DNA of 64,000 nt. Source: Oligoflexia bacterium. GTDB taxonomy: Bacteria > Bdellovibrionota > UBA1018. Under the pieces are notes generated by a model, which worked only from the letters and a program-made list of their open reading frames with translations, was not told the DNA's origin and ran no database searches. Numbering within the stretch: the stretch's first letter is position 1; the number at the start of each line of letters is the position of its first letter. A program made the translations under genes and the position numbers. Below, piece by piece: positions 42,375 to 50,052 of the stretch. The stretch spans positions 1 through 64,000 of the forward strand of contig JACMNQ010000015.1 in NCBI GenBank assembly GCA_014378465.1, written 5' to 3'.

Positions 42375-43452
42375 GAACGGACCAGGCTTCGTCGACTTTC
42401 CATGAAATCAGGATCTCGTCATTCTGGGTCACGGCCGGGAGCTCACTCCCGGGCAGACTGATGAGGTGCTGGCGATCCGTGGCATCCACGACTTTGAGGA
42501 GTCGATTCTGTCCCAGATAAGCCATTTCGAGCAACCGTCCCGGCAGTCCGACGGACCCCGCGCTCAGAGTCGCATCGAGTTTTCTGACTTTGAGATTCTC
42601 CGGACGAATCATCCACTCGGCTCCAGTCGCGAGATCCGGAGTGCGAGTGCCTGAGGCCCGGAGGTTCCTGAGCTGCTCGGGCCCCATGAAATTGGCCTGA
42701 CCGATGAAAGACGCGACGAAGCGGGATTTCGGCTGAGTGTAGATCTCCTCGGGAGACCCCACCTGCTCCAGAAGTCCGGCATTCATCACGCCGATGCGGT
42801 CCGAAAGCACCATCGCTTCAGTCTGGTCGTGAGTGACGAAAATGAAAGTCATGCCCAGTTTTCTACGAAGAGCCAGAAGCTCGAGCTGCATGCGTTCCCG
42901 CAACTTCAGATCAAGGGCCGAGAGGGGCTCATCGAGCAGAAGAATCTTCGGACCCGTGATGAGTGCGCGCGCGAGGGCCACGCGCTGCTGCTCGCCGCCT
43001 GAGAGCTGCGCGACATTTCGGTTGGCCAGCTTGCCAATCTCCAGCAGATCAATGAAGATTGCCGCCTGCTTCTTGATTTCAAATTCCGGCTTCTTCTGCA
43101 TGCGAAGTCCAAAGACCACATTTTCAAACACACTCAGGTGCGGAAAAAGCGCGTACCTCTGAAAGACCGTCCGAATGTCGCGGTACTGCGACGGAAGATC
43201 CGTGATGTCCTTCGAATCGAGATGGATCCGGCCGGCATCGGGCTTTTCAAAGCCTCCGATCATTCGAAGCGTCGTCGTCTTGCCACAACCCGAAGGTCCG
43301 AGAAGCGAGAACCCCTCCCCCGCCGGCACTTCAAGGGACACTTCCTGAACTCCTGAAATGCTGTCGCCGGACTGGTACACTTTCCGCAATCTCTGGAGAC
43401 TGAGTCCAGAGGCACCGGGCGAGCTTGAAATGGGGTTTACGGAGGGTGTCAT
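42364..43452 (-). CDS. potA: Spermidine/putrescine ABC transporter ATPase
   Basis: 362 residues from the ATG at 43452; a TTG at 43494 is in frame. ABC ATPase motifs: Walker A LLGPSGCGKTT, Q-loop DIRTVFQRYALFPHL, signature LSGGEQQRVALARAL, Walker B ILLLDEPLSALD and the switch FVTHDQ. The C-terminal TOBE-like regulatory domain starts near residue 240. It powers polyamine import through PotBC. It is the first gene of potABCD; the 160-bp gap to the divergent DUF488 gene should hold the promoter. Confidence 0.96.
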   Translation of the reverse strand: MTPSVNPISSSPGASGLSLQRLRKVYQSGDSISGVQEVSLEVPAGEGFSLLGPSGCGKTTTLRMIGGFEKPDAGRIHLDSKDITDLPSQYRDIRTVFQRYALFPHLSVFENVVFGLRMQKKPEFEIKKQAAIFIDLLEIGKLANRNVAQLSGGEQQRVALARALITGPKILLLDEPLSALDLKLRERMQLELLALRRKLGMTFIFVTHDQTEAMVLSDRIGVMNAGLLEQVGSPEEIYTQPKSRFVASFIGQANFMGPEQLRNLRASGTRTPDLATGAEWMIRPENLKVRKLDATLSAGSVGLPGRLLEMAYLGQNRLLKVVDATDRQHLISLPGSELPAVTQNDEILISWKVDEAWSVHGS

Positions 43453-43558
43453 GGTCCTTGATTCTAAGGCCCCGGTGGCCTTTCTCAAATGCAAATTTTC
43501 AGATACTGAAAGGGAATATGCCCCACTCCTACCGCACTCCTGACTGGGGTCAACTCAA

Positions 43559-44041
43559 ATGCTGAAACGCGGCTCAGTCCTTGACCTCACTCGCGGAAAA
43601 GTGACCCGGGTCCAAAACCCTGTCCGGCACCAGGTGGTGATCACCATGCGGTTTTATCCCCGCTTCGTCCCCAGAGAGCAGGCGGATGCCTACATCCGGG
43701 CTCTTGCCCCCGCGGCCGAGCTTTTTTCTGAGTTCAAGGAGCGGCAACGGAAGCTGGCCAACCACAATTCCGCCTTCTACCTCGTCAAGTATGAAGAACG
43801 CTTCGCCCTCACTCCAGCGGGAATCCAGGAACTGAAAAAACTCAGCGAACTTTCGAAAACTCAGGACGTCACCCTGATCTGCCAGTGTCAGGATTTCGAA
43901 CGTTGCCACACGGATCTGCTCCTGCTCATGGCCCGAAAGTACTTTCAAGCGCCCATTCAGGGGCCCATTTTTGACTACCCGGATTTCACTCGCCGGCTGA
44001 CGGAAGCGCCGGAGCCTGAAGATCTTTCTCGGGGAGCGTAG
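43559..44041 (+). CDS. DUF488 family protein
   Basis: 160 residues. The C-terminal motif VTLICQCQDFERCHTDLLLL is the DUF488 signature, where cysteine and CH(R/T) residues are conserved. The middle has KYEERFALTPAGIQEL. Family members are small cytoplasmic proteins of unknown function. An N-terminal LKRGSVLDLTRGKV precedes the usual start of the domain. Its 3' end overlaps the convergent radical-SAM gene by 56 bp. Confidence 0.85.
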   Translation: MLKRGSVLDLTRGKVTRVQNPVRHQVVITMRFYPRFVPREQADAYIRALAPAAELFSEFKERQRKLANHNSAFYLVKYEERFALTPAGIQELKKLSELSKTQDVTLICQCQDFERCHTDLLLLMARKYFQAPIQGPIFDYPDFTRRLTEAPEPEDLSRGA

Positions 44042-44975
44042 ACGCTGGAGCCTTTTGAGACCCCGGCGACTTTTGAGCGGGCGGTTTTCTGGCTCCTTTT
44101 TGATCAAAGCGCTTGATGAAATCACACTTCTGGCAAAGTTCTTCGACGCACTTCTTTTCCTGAAAGCCACGCTCCATCCGAACGGCGCGCTCGCCCTTCA
44201 GGATGGCATCGAGAGCCTGATCCTTGCAATTGCCAAGATTCAGCACCGCTTCCTTGTCCAGGCAACACGGAACGACTGTCCCGTCCGCATGCACGCCGAA
44301 ATGATTGGAGAGTCCGTGACAGAAACCCGACTCGGAACGAACCGGCAACGCGAGCGATGGCCATTCAAAACGGGAATCGAAATTCAGGTAGAGCCTGCCC
44401 TGGATCCGGTGCCCCTTCTTGCGTTTGAGATCGACCGTGGCTGGATCGAAGCTGAAATCATACTCCTTTTCAATCTTTTCCCGGATCTGGGCATTCTTGC
44501 GAGTCATGGATACGGGATCCTTCAGATCCCAGACTCTGAAATTGATGTAGAGATCCGGACGCTTCTCTGAAGCTTCCCGGACGAAGGTGAAAAGTTTTGC
44601 CAGGTAGCGCGTGACATCCTTTTCTTCGCCAAAGTTCGCCTCAAAGCTGTGCACTGAAAAATTGACCTGCCTCACGATCGGGCGCAGAAGGATCTCACGG
44701 CGAGCTTCATCCAGCAGTGTTCCGTTGGTCGTGAGATTGATCGGAGTCTGAAACTCCGCGCAGATATCCACGAAGCGTGAAAGTTCGGGGTGCCCCAGCG
44801 GCTCACCCATCAGGTGCAGACAGACTTCATCCGTCAGAGGTGCCACTTGCGCCAGAATCTTTCGAAACAGCGGCTCCTGCATGACGGTCTTCTCGCGGTG
44901 CACTTCAGGACAGAAGTTGCACTGCAGGTTGCAGATGTTGCTGATCTCGATGTTGACTCGTCGGTACTTTTTCAA
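43986..44975 (-). CDS. Radical-SAM/SPASM domain protein
   Basis: 329 residues. The radical-SAM cysteines are in EISNICNLQCNFCPE (about 10-24), with LHLMGEPLGHPEL and NLTTNGTLL matching the TIM-barrel core. The C-terminal SPASM-type cluster includes GFCHGLSNHFGVHADGTVVP, CCLDKEAVLNLGNC and CVEELCQKCDF, suggesting extra iron-sulphur clusters. The last 40 residues are a low-complexity PAQKSPGSQK tail that reads over the DUF488 stop. Members modify peptides or nucleic acids; no precursor peptide is evident here. The start overlaps the upstream esterase stop by 4 bp. Confidence 0.93.
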   Translation of the reverse strand: MKKYRRVNIEISNICNLQCNFCPEVHREKTVMQEPLFRKILAQVAPLTDEVCLHLMGEPLGHPELSRFVDICAEFQTPINLTTNGTLLDEARREILLRPIVRQVNFSVHSFEANFGEEKDVTRYLAKLFTFVREASEKRPDLYINFRVWDLKDPVSMTRKNAQIREKIEKEYDFSFDPATVDLKRKKGHRIQGRLYLNFDSRFEWPSLALPVRSESGFCHGLSNHFGVHADGTVVPCCLDKEAVLNLGNCKDQALDAILKGERAVRMERGFQEKKCVEELCQKCDFIKRFDQKGARKPPAQKSPGSQKAPASTLPEKDLQAPALPSAGE

Positions 44976-45652
44976 GAAATCCGGTCCTGCACGAACTTTC
45001 GGATGATCGGGAGCTCTTTGCGCGGTTCAATGAAGTGACCTTTCAGAAACTCCTGATACTCGAGCTTGAAGCCGCCGTCCTGAAGTTCCTTCATCTGGGC
45101 TCGGGTGCGCTCCACCGGCAGCATCTCATCGATCGTGCCATGGGTGATGAGCCAATCGGCTCCATGACTGGCCCCTTGAACGGTGTTGTGAATGACTTCC
45201 TGATTCGCTTCTTCAAGCAGTGCCTTCGGGTCATGACAATACCCACTGACGCCGATATATCCTGCCAGTCGATTCGAATAACGTGCCCCGAATTCCAGAG
45301 TCATCAGGCATCCTTGGGAAAAACCGAAGAGAAAAGTCCTGGAGAGGTCCACCCCGGATGCTTCAAGCTGCTCGAAAACTCGAGCGAGCTTTGCGGACGA
45401 GTTCAGAATCCCGGGCAATTGATTCGGTGGGAGATCATACCAGCTGAAACCAGGACCGTAAGGATTCGGAGCATTGAGAAGGAGAAAACTGAGTTCCGGA
45501 ATGCCCAGACTCTTCTGCCAGTCCTGAAATCCTTCCACCGAGTCCCCACGTCCATGCAGCACGACCATGAGCCACGGACTGCCCGACACCGGGCTGGGCT
45601 GCCAGAGAGACTCGAGAGCGTTGACATGCGGGGCGCCGACAGGATTTTCCAT
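44972..45652 (-). CDS. Alpha/beta-hydrolase, carboxylesterase/phospholipase type
   Basis: 226 residues of the compact esterase family (PF02230-like). The oxyanion region is VVLHGRGDSVEGFQD, the nucleophile elbow is FLFGFSQGCLM, the Asp is in THGTIDEMLPV and the His is in FLKGHFIEP. Likely a cytoplasmic carboxylesterase or lysophospholipase. It is co-transcribed with the radical-SAM gene (4-bp overlap) and lies 50 bp downstream of znuB, so it may sit at the end of the metal-uptake operon. Confidence 0.9.
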   Translation of the reverse strand: MENPVGAPHVNALESLWQPSPVSGSPWLMVVLHGRGDSVEGFQDWQKSLGIPELSFLLLNAPNPYGPGFSWYDLPPNQLPGILNSSAKLARVFEQLEASGVDLSRTFLFGFSQGCLMTLEFGARYSNRLAGYIGVSGYCHDPKALLEEANQEVIHNTVQGASHGADWLITHGTIDEMLPVERTRAQMKELQDGGFKLEYQEFLKGHFIEPRKELPIIRKFVQDRIS

Positions 45653-45702
45653 AGATCGACTCTACCCCATTTGATCCGGATTTTCCCTCTAGAATTGCGA
45701 TT

Positions 45703-46578
45703 TCATGACCTGGACTTGAGGGCAGCGATGGCTTTGGCCAGCACGAGAAAGGCACAACAAGCCAGGGTCATGCAAGCACCCGTCGGGAACGAAAAAAGAA
45801 AGGAAAACAAGTACCCGAGAAACGCCGAGAGTCCCCCGATCAAGGCAGAAGCGACGAAGCTCACGCCAAGATTTGAAAACAGGGCCAGGGCTGCCATGGG
45901 CGGGATCACCGAAAAGGCGAAGACCGGAAGGGCTCCAATCGTGCGGGTGCCGAGACTGATGACGATCCCGAGCGAAATGAGCAGGAACACCCGCAGACCC
46001 ACCACGGGGTAACGCAGGGTTGATGCCATGGTTGGATCAAAGGAGACGAAGAGCAGATCCTTTCTCAGCCAGATGTGAAAGATGAAAATCGGCACTGCCA
46101 CCCAGGCAAGCAGCCCGAGATGAGCGGCATCGACCGCGACGGCATTTCCGAAAAGAATATTGGAAACGTCATGGGCCCCTTGCGTGAGGCGGTCTCCCAC
46201 CAGCAGAAGTCCGGCAGTCGAAAAAAGATACACGGCACCGATCAAAGACTCCGCCGATTTCGAGCGGTCCGCGATCTTGGCCTGAGCCTGGCCCGCCATC
46301 GCGGTGGCAAAGGTTCCGGTCAGAAGCGCGGCGAGCCCAAGTGGGATCACATCTTCATAGGGATGCTGAGCCTGAATCAGCTGCAGCTGGGCGAGAAAGA
46401 ACGCAAGCATGACGCCCAGACTTGAGATCTGGGACATGGCGGCTGAAACGAACACGATTCGGTGCAGGATGACATAAATCCCGAGAAAACCACAGACGAG
46501 GCCGAGCAGTGAACCTGCGATCACGGCATTTCGCCAGAGTTCCCAGGACGCCAGAAAAAACGAGATTTTTTCAGTCAT
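45703..46578 (-). CDS. znuB: Zinc-type metal ABC transporter permease
   Basis: 291 residues, about eight membrane helices, of the ABC-3 metal permease family (ZnuB/MntB/TroC). N-terminal AVIAGSLLGLVCGFLGIYVI and the helix FVSAAMSQISSLGVMLAF match the conserved family pattern. A loop near residue 165 (DAAHLGLLAWV) and GTRTIGALPVFAFSVIPPMA near the C-terminus contact the ATPase. The start overlaps the znuC stop (ATGA). Metal choice is inferred from context and could also be manganese. Confidence 0.92.
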   Translation of the reverse strand: MTEKISFFLASWELWRNAVIAGSLLGLVCGFLGIYVILHRIVFVSAAMSQISSLGVMLAFFLAQLQLIQAQHPYEDVIPLGLAALLTGTFATAMAGQAQAKIADRSKSAESLIGAVYLFSTAGLLLVGDRLTQGAHDVSNILFGNAVAVDAAHLGLLAWVAVPIFIFHIWLRKDLLFVSFDPTMASTLRYPVVGLRVFLLISLGIVISLGTRTIGALPVFAFSVIPPMAALALFSNLGVSFVASALIGGLSAFLGYLFSFLFSFPTGACMTLACCAFLVLAKAIAALKSRS

Positions 46579-47297
46579 GATTGAATTCTCCCGCGGCCCT
46601 GCAGCAGCTCAGAAGGCTTGCCCACTTTTGCGGATTGATGATCACGGTCCAGAAGAATCACCTGGTCGGAAACTTCAGCGACGAGGTCGATGAAATGGTT
46701 GACCATCAGAATGGCCGCCTTTTGCTGAGCGGCGAGTTCCAGAGTCATCGCCATCGCCTCTTTCGCGCCCTTTTCATCCATCGAGGCCGTAGGCTCATCA
46801 AGCACGAGGAGGTGGGGCTCCGTGCAAAGCGCTCGCGCGAGGAGTACACGCTGCTGTTCGCCTCCCGAGAGAGTTCTGAAGAGCCTCCTCGTCAGATGCG
46901 ACGCGCGGGTCGCGAGCAGGGATGTTTCGATCACTTCGTGATCTTTTGAAGTGAGACGCTTCCCCACTCCGCGGATCCCGTACCTGCCCGTTTCAACGAG
47001 GTCCTTCACGCTCACCGGATAGATCGGATCCATCGCTTCTCTTTGCGGGACGTAGCCGATTCGAGCGTCGACCTGAAACAGAATATCGCCCGAGATCTTC
47101 GGATTGAGTCCAAGGAGAGTCTTGAGCAGAGTGGATTTGCCAGAACCATTGTGACCCACGATCGAAGTCACCTGACCGGGAAAGAGTTGAAAGGAAACGG
47201 CAGGCAACACGGCGGACTTGGAATAGCCCACGACGAGTGCCTGCACATCCAAAAGTGGCAAAGACGGCGAAACGGAAGCACCTTGAGTTTGAATCAT
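46575..47297 (-). CDS. znuC: Zinc-type metal ABC transporter ATPase
   Basis: 240 residues with Walker A IVGHNGSGKSTLLKTLLGL, IGYVPQREAMDPIYP as the Q-loop, signature LSGGEQQRVLLARAL, Walker B LLVLDEPTASMD and switch MVNHFID. The ATG follows the znuA stop by one base. It energises ZnuB. The YVPQ motif is typical of the ZnuC/MntA branch. Confidence 0.94.
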   Translation of the reverse strand: MIQTQGASVSPSLPLLDVQALVVGYSKSAVLPAVSFQLFPGQVTSIVGHNGSGKSTLLKTLLGLNPKISGDILFQVDARIGYVPQREAMDPIYPVSVKDLVETGRYGIRGVGKRLTSKDHEVIETSLLATRASHLTRRLFRTLSGGEQQRVLLARALCTEPHLLVLDEPTASMDEKGAKEAMAMTLELAAQQKAAILMVNHFIDLVAEVSDQVILLDRDHQSAKVGKPSELLQGRGRIQS

Positions 47298-47298
47298 C

Positions 47299-48201
47299 CT
47301 ATTTCAGCTTGCTCACGATGGTCTCAAAAACATCAGAATAAGTCTTCGCTTCCGGGGTACCCAGAACTTCAGTCGGCAGGACCACGAGCTTCGCGCCGGT
47401 CTGGCGTGAAACTTCTTCGGCCGCACCGATCGGATAGTAAGGCTCCATGACGATCAATTTCACTTTCTTCTCCTTCATGAGATTGATCAGATGAGCCACA
47501 TGATCCGGTGAGGGAGGGATACCGGGCTTGGGCTCAAGGAAGCCGACTTCATCCAGGCCCACCCAGTCCGAGAAATAGATCCAGCTTCGGTGATAAGTCA
47601 CCACGGGCTTTCCCTTGAGCGATGCCAGTGACTTCTGCCAGATCGCGATTTTTTCACTCAGGGACTTCGCGTAAGCATCCGCGCGTTGATGAAAACCTGC
47701 CGCCTTTGAAGGCTCAAGCCTGGACAGGCGATCCGCGATTGCCTTGGCCATCACCCCGCCGTTGCGCGGATCGAGCATGAAGTGAGGATTGCCTCCAGGA
47801 TGCACATCACCCTGACTCCGGTCCACTTTACCGGTCGGGACCTCTTTGAGGTGGATCAGGCTCGAGCCGTCAAGATTACCATCCTGCCCGGTCTGCAGTT
47901 TCGCGTTCCTTGAACCTGTCAGAAGTGGAGGCAACCACCCGTCCTCGAGTCCCAGGCCGGCACGAATCAGCAGGTCCGCGCGATTGAGCTTCAAAATGAG
48001 ATCCGGCTTCGCGTCCACGAAGTGCGGATCCTGAGTGCCCTTGGTCAGCGAGACCGCGTCGACCTCGTCGCCACCCACGTGGGTCGCGATGTCGGCGAAA
48101 CTCGGGAGGGTCGTGACCACTCGGATTTTGGCTTCAACGGTGGCTTGAAATGCGCTCAAGAGCAGGACTGAAAAAGACAGAACTTTCGTGATTTTTTTCA
48201 T
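47299..48201 (-). CDS. znuA: Metal (zinc-type) ABC transporter substrate-binding protein
   Basis: 300 residues with a Sec signal peptide ending ATVEA. It is a cluster A-I binding protein with metal ligands fitting His in GTQDPHFVDAKP, His in GGNPHFMLDPR, His in VVTYHRSWIY and an acid in VMEPYYPIG. The histidine-rich loop of classical ZnuA is absent, so Zn versus Mn cannot be settled from sequence. Upstream, on the same strand, are a porin and a small His/Cys-rich protein; znuC and znuB follow directly. Confidence 0.92.
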   Translation of the reverse strand: MKKITKVLSFSVLLLSAFQATVEAKIRVVTTLPSFADIATHVGGDEVDAVSLTKGTQDPHFVDAKPDLILKLNRADLLIRAGLGLEDGWLPPLLTGSRNAKLQTGQDGNLDGSSLIHLKEVPTGKVDRSQGDVHPGGNPHFMLDPRNGGVMAKAIADRLSRLEPSKAAGFHQRADAYAKSLSEKIAIWQKSLASLKGKPVVTYHRSWIYFSDWVGLDEVGFLEPKPGIPPSPDHVAHLINLMKEKKVKLIVMEPYYPIGAAEEVSRQTGAKLVVLPTEVLGTPEAKTYSDVFETIVSKLK

Positions 48202-48257
48202 GAAATTTTCCTTTTGGAAATCAAATTTTGAAATCGATGTTCGCCGGCCATGTACTC

Positions 48258-49463
48258 TCAGAACTTGTGCGCACCGTGGGCACCCATGACGAATTCCAGT
48301 TGAAGCGTGACAACCTGCTGCGCTTTCCCAAATCTGTCGGGACGATCATAATCGTATTGAGCTCTCAGCTTGCTGAACTCGGAAGGAAAGAAAGTCACCA
48401 CCGGGGACAACCTGAAACGCCTCGAGAGATCACGGTCTCCGGCAGGAGTCTGATCATCGGGGGAAGTATTCGGTGAACCCACCGCCCTGGCTCCGACCCA
48501 GTCGTAGCGCAGACCCGCAACCCAGCGTTCGAACGGTTCTCGAACTCGGTAACTCAACTGAACATACGCACCTTGGTCCTGGAGAGTCTCATCCGTATTT
48601 CTGAAGTAACGCTTCAAAACTTCGGCCTGCAGGCTGACATAAGAGAGTGAACTTGGGTTTCTGTACTTCAGGAAAACGTCCCCTCCCACGATCTGCGTGT
48701 TGGATCTCTTGCCAGGACTGGAGTTGGGACCCTTGAGGTAGGAGGCGCCGACATTCAAAGACAGCATTTCGGAAAGGCCGAAGAAATTATTCCACTTCGC
48801 AAGACCCAGCAGATCACTCGCGGCCCGCATCTGATCATTCGTCCCGGACCTGAAACTCACGGCGGTGTCGCCGGTGGAGTTCTGAGCGGACAGGGTCAAC
48901 TCTGAAAACCAGGGAAGCGGGCTCAGCCACGAAACTTGAACTCCAGTATTTCTCAACCCGTCGCCCCCGAACATGCGCCCCAGCACCAGCGGCTTGTTGA
49001 CGTAATCCCAGGCGTGGGGATGAACTGGATTGTTTCGCCCGAACGCGTTGAAGAATTGCCCGACTTTGAGCTGAAGATCGGCAGGAAGTGCAGTCGAAGT
49101 GGCGTAAGCTTCCTCGATCTCGATCTTGGTCTGTCCCTTCTCCTTCAGAAACACGAGATTCGCATCAGCGCGAAAATAAGGATCTACGAAGGATCCAAAG
49201 GTCGCTTCTACCTGCTGAATGCCGAAGCCGTTCTGCTTGGGATCATGCCCGCCGTCAAAGGTCAGGGGGTCACCGTTGCTGAACTGACTGAAATTGAAGA
49301 GACCGTCCAGACTCAGGTCAGGATTCATGGACTGGACACCCGAAGACCCCGTACTCGCGCCGCCATTGGAGGCCTGATCTGCACCGTTGACGGTATCTTG
49401 TGCAACACAATTGAGGGAACTGAACGCGGCGATGGCCACGAACAGGGAAAGAAATGTCTTCAT
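48258..49463 (-). CDS. Outer-membrane porin-like protein of the zinc operon
   Basis: 401 residues. The signal peptide (FLSLFVAIAAFSSLNCVA) is followed by a serine/glycine-rich spacer and a barrel with alternating strands: VEATFGSFVDPYFRADANLV, LQLKVGQFFNAFGRNNPVHP, WVAGLRYDWVGARAV. It ends in LQLEFVMGAHGAHKF, a terminal aromatic beta-signal. The overall pattern resembles uncharacterised 'zinc-regulated outer membrane' proteins found beside ABC zinc importers. The ribosome site AAGGAT precedes the ATG. Proposed role: passage of metal, or a metal complex, across the outer membrane (inference from operon position). Confidence 0.8.
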   Translation of the reverse strand: MKTFLSLFVAIAAFSSLNCVAQDTVNGADQASNGGASTGSSGVQSMNPDLSLDGLFNFSQFSNGDPLTFDGGHDPKQNGFGIQQVEATFGSFVDPYFRADANLVFLKEKGQTKIEIEEAYATSTALPADLQLKVGQFFNAFGRNNPVHPHAWDYVNKPLVLGRMFGGDGLRNTGVQVSWLSPLPWFSELTLSAQNSTGDTAVSFRSGTNDQMRAASDLLGLAKWNNFFGLSEMLSLNVGASYLKGPNSSPGKRSNTQIVGGDVFLKYRNPSSLSYVSLQAEVLKRYFRNTDETLQDQGAYVQLSYRVREPFERWVAGLRYDWVGARAVGSPNTSPDDQTPAGDRDLSRRFRLSPVVTFFPSEFSKLRAQYDYDRPDRFGKAQQVVTLQLEFVMGAHGAHKF

Positions 49464-49541
49464 CTTGATTATCCTTGTGGATCAGGTTTGAAGTCAGCCG
49501 GGAAACCGGTGACGAATTCCGTGATCCTTGAAATGTTCGTG

Positions 49542-49559
49542 ATTTTTAAATTTGAAAAT
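49542..49559. repeat. AT-only near-palindrome between two genes of the zinc operon
   Basis: ATTTTTAAATTTGAAAAT is an 18-bp palindrome with one mismatch pair, located 3 bp beyond the stop of the small His/Cys gene and 78 bp before the porin start. It could be a metal-regulator site or just AT-rich spacer. Confidence 0.3.
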
Positions 49560-49562
49560 GAA

Positions 49563-49961
49563 TCAGGAGAAGAGACGAGTCGGCGGCGCCCGCGCGCGAA
49601 AGAATCCCGGTGGCGTGGTCGCGTGAGAAATGAAGCGAAGAGCTCCGTGCCAGTTCTCCACGGCTCGGAAGTATTCGAGCGCGAAGAAGACGAGTGACGG
49701 CCGGGACGGCGCCCGGTGAATCACGCAAAGCTCGCAATCCGCGGCTTGAAAAGCCGGCTGATGGGATTGATCCTGACTCAGGTGTTGTCCAGCATGCACC
49801 CCTGAATGAATCGCCAGAGTCGAACTTTGACCAACGAAGAATACCGAAAAAAGACAGATGAACATCGTCATCAGAAAGGAGATCAGGGCCGGACGTGCCG
49901 AAAGAGCGCGAAACTTCAATGAAAGCGAAGTGCAGAAGTTACGGAACAGAGCTGCCGGCAT
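49563..49961 (-). CDS. Small His/Cys-rich exported protein (DUF2946-like)
   Basis: 132 residues with an N-terminal basic region and hydrophobic segment (ALISFLMTMFICLFSVFFVG). After it comes a metal-binding-looking stretch: HSGVHAGQHLSQDQSHQP and then ADCELCVIH, with the tail ending RARAPPTRL. The pattern of hydrophobic segment, His-rich stretch, CxxC and ARAPP tail resembles DUF2946-type small proteins often found beside metal uptake systems. It is the first gene of the porin-znuACB transcription unit. It may carry zinc in the periplasm or work with the porin (inference). Confidence 0.65.
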   Translation of the reverse strand: MPAALFRNFCTSLSLKFRALSARPALISFLMTMFICLFSVFFVGQSSTLAIHSGVHAGQHLSQDQSHQPAFQAADCELCVIHRAPSRPSLVFFALEYFRAVENWHGALRFISHATTPPGFFRARAPPTRLFS

Positions 49962-50052
49962 TCCAAGGTTATGTCATGGCTTTTTTGGGAACACAAGGGA
50001 GCTAAGCCGCCTACTGCACCGTGGCGCTCAGTTTGCATTTTCATCACTTCAA

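Noticed and set aside
49462-50052. Zur operator for the zinc operon
   Set aside because: The AT palindrome at 49542 is inside the operon, and I found no good palindrome upstream of 49961; metal control remains possible but unsupported.
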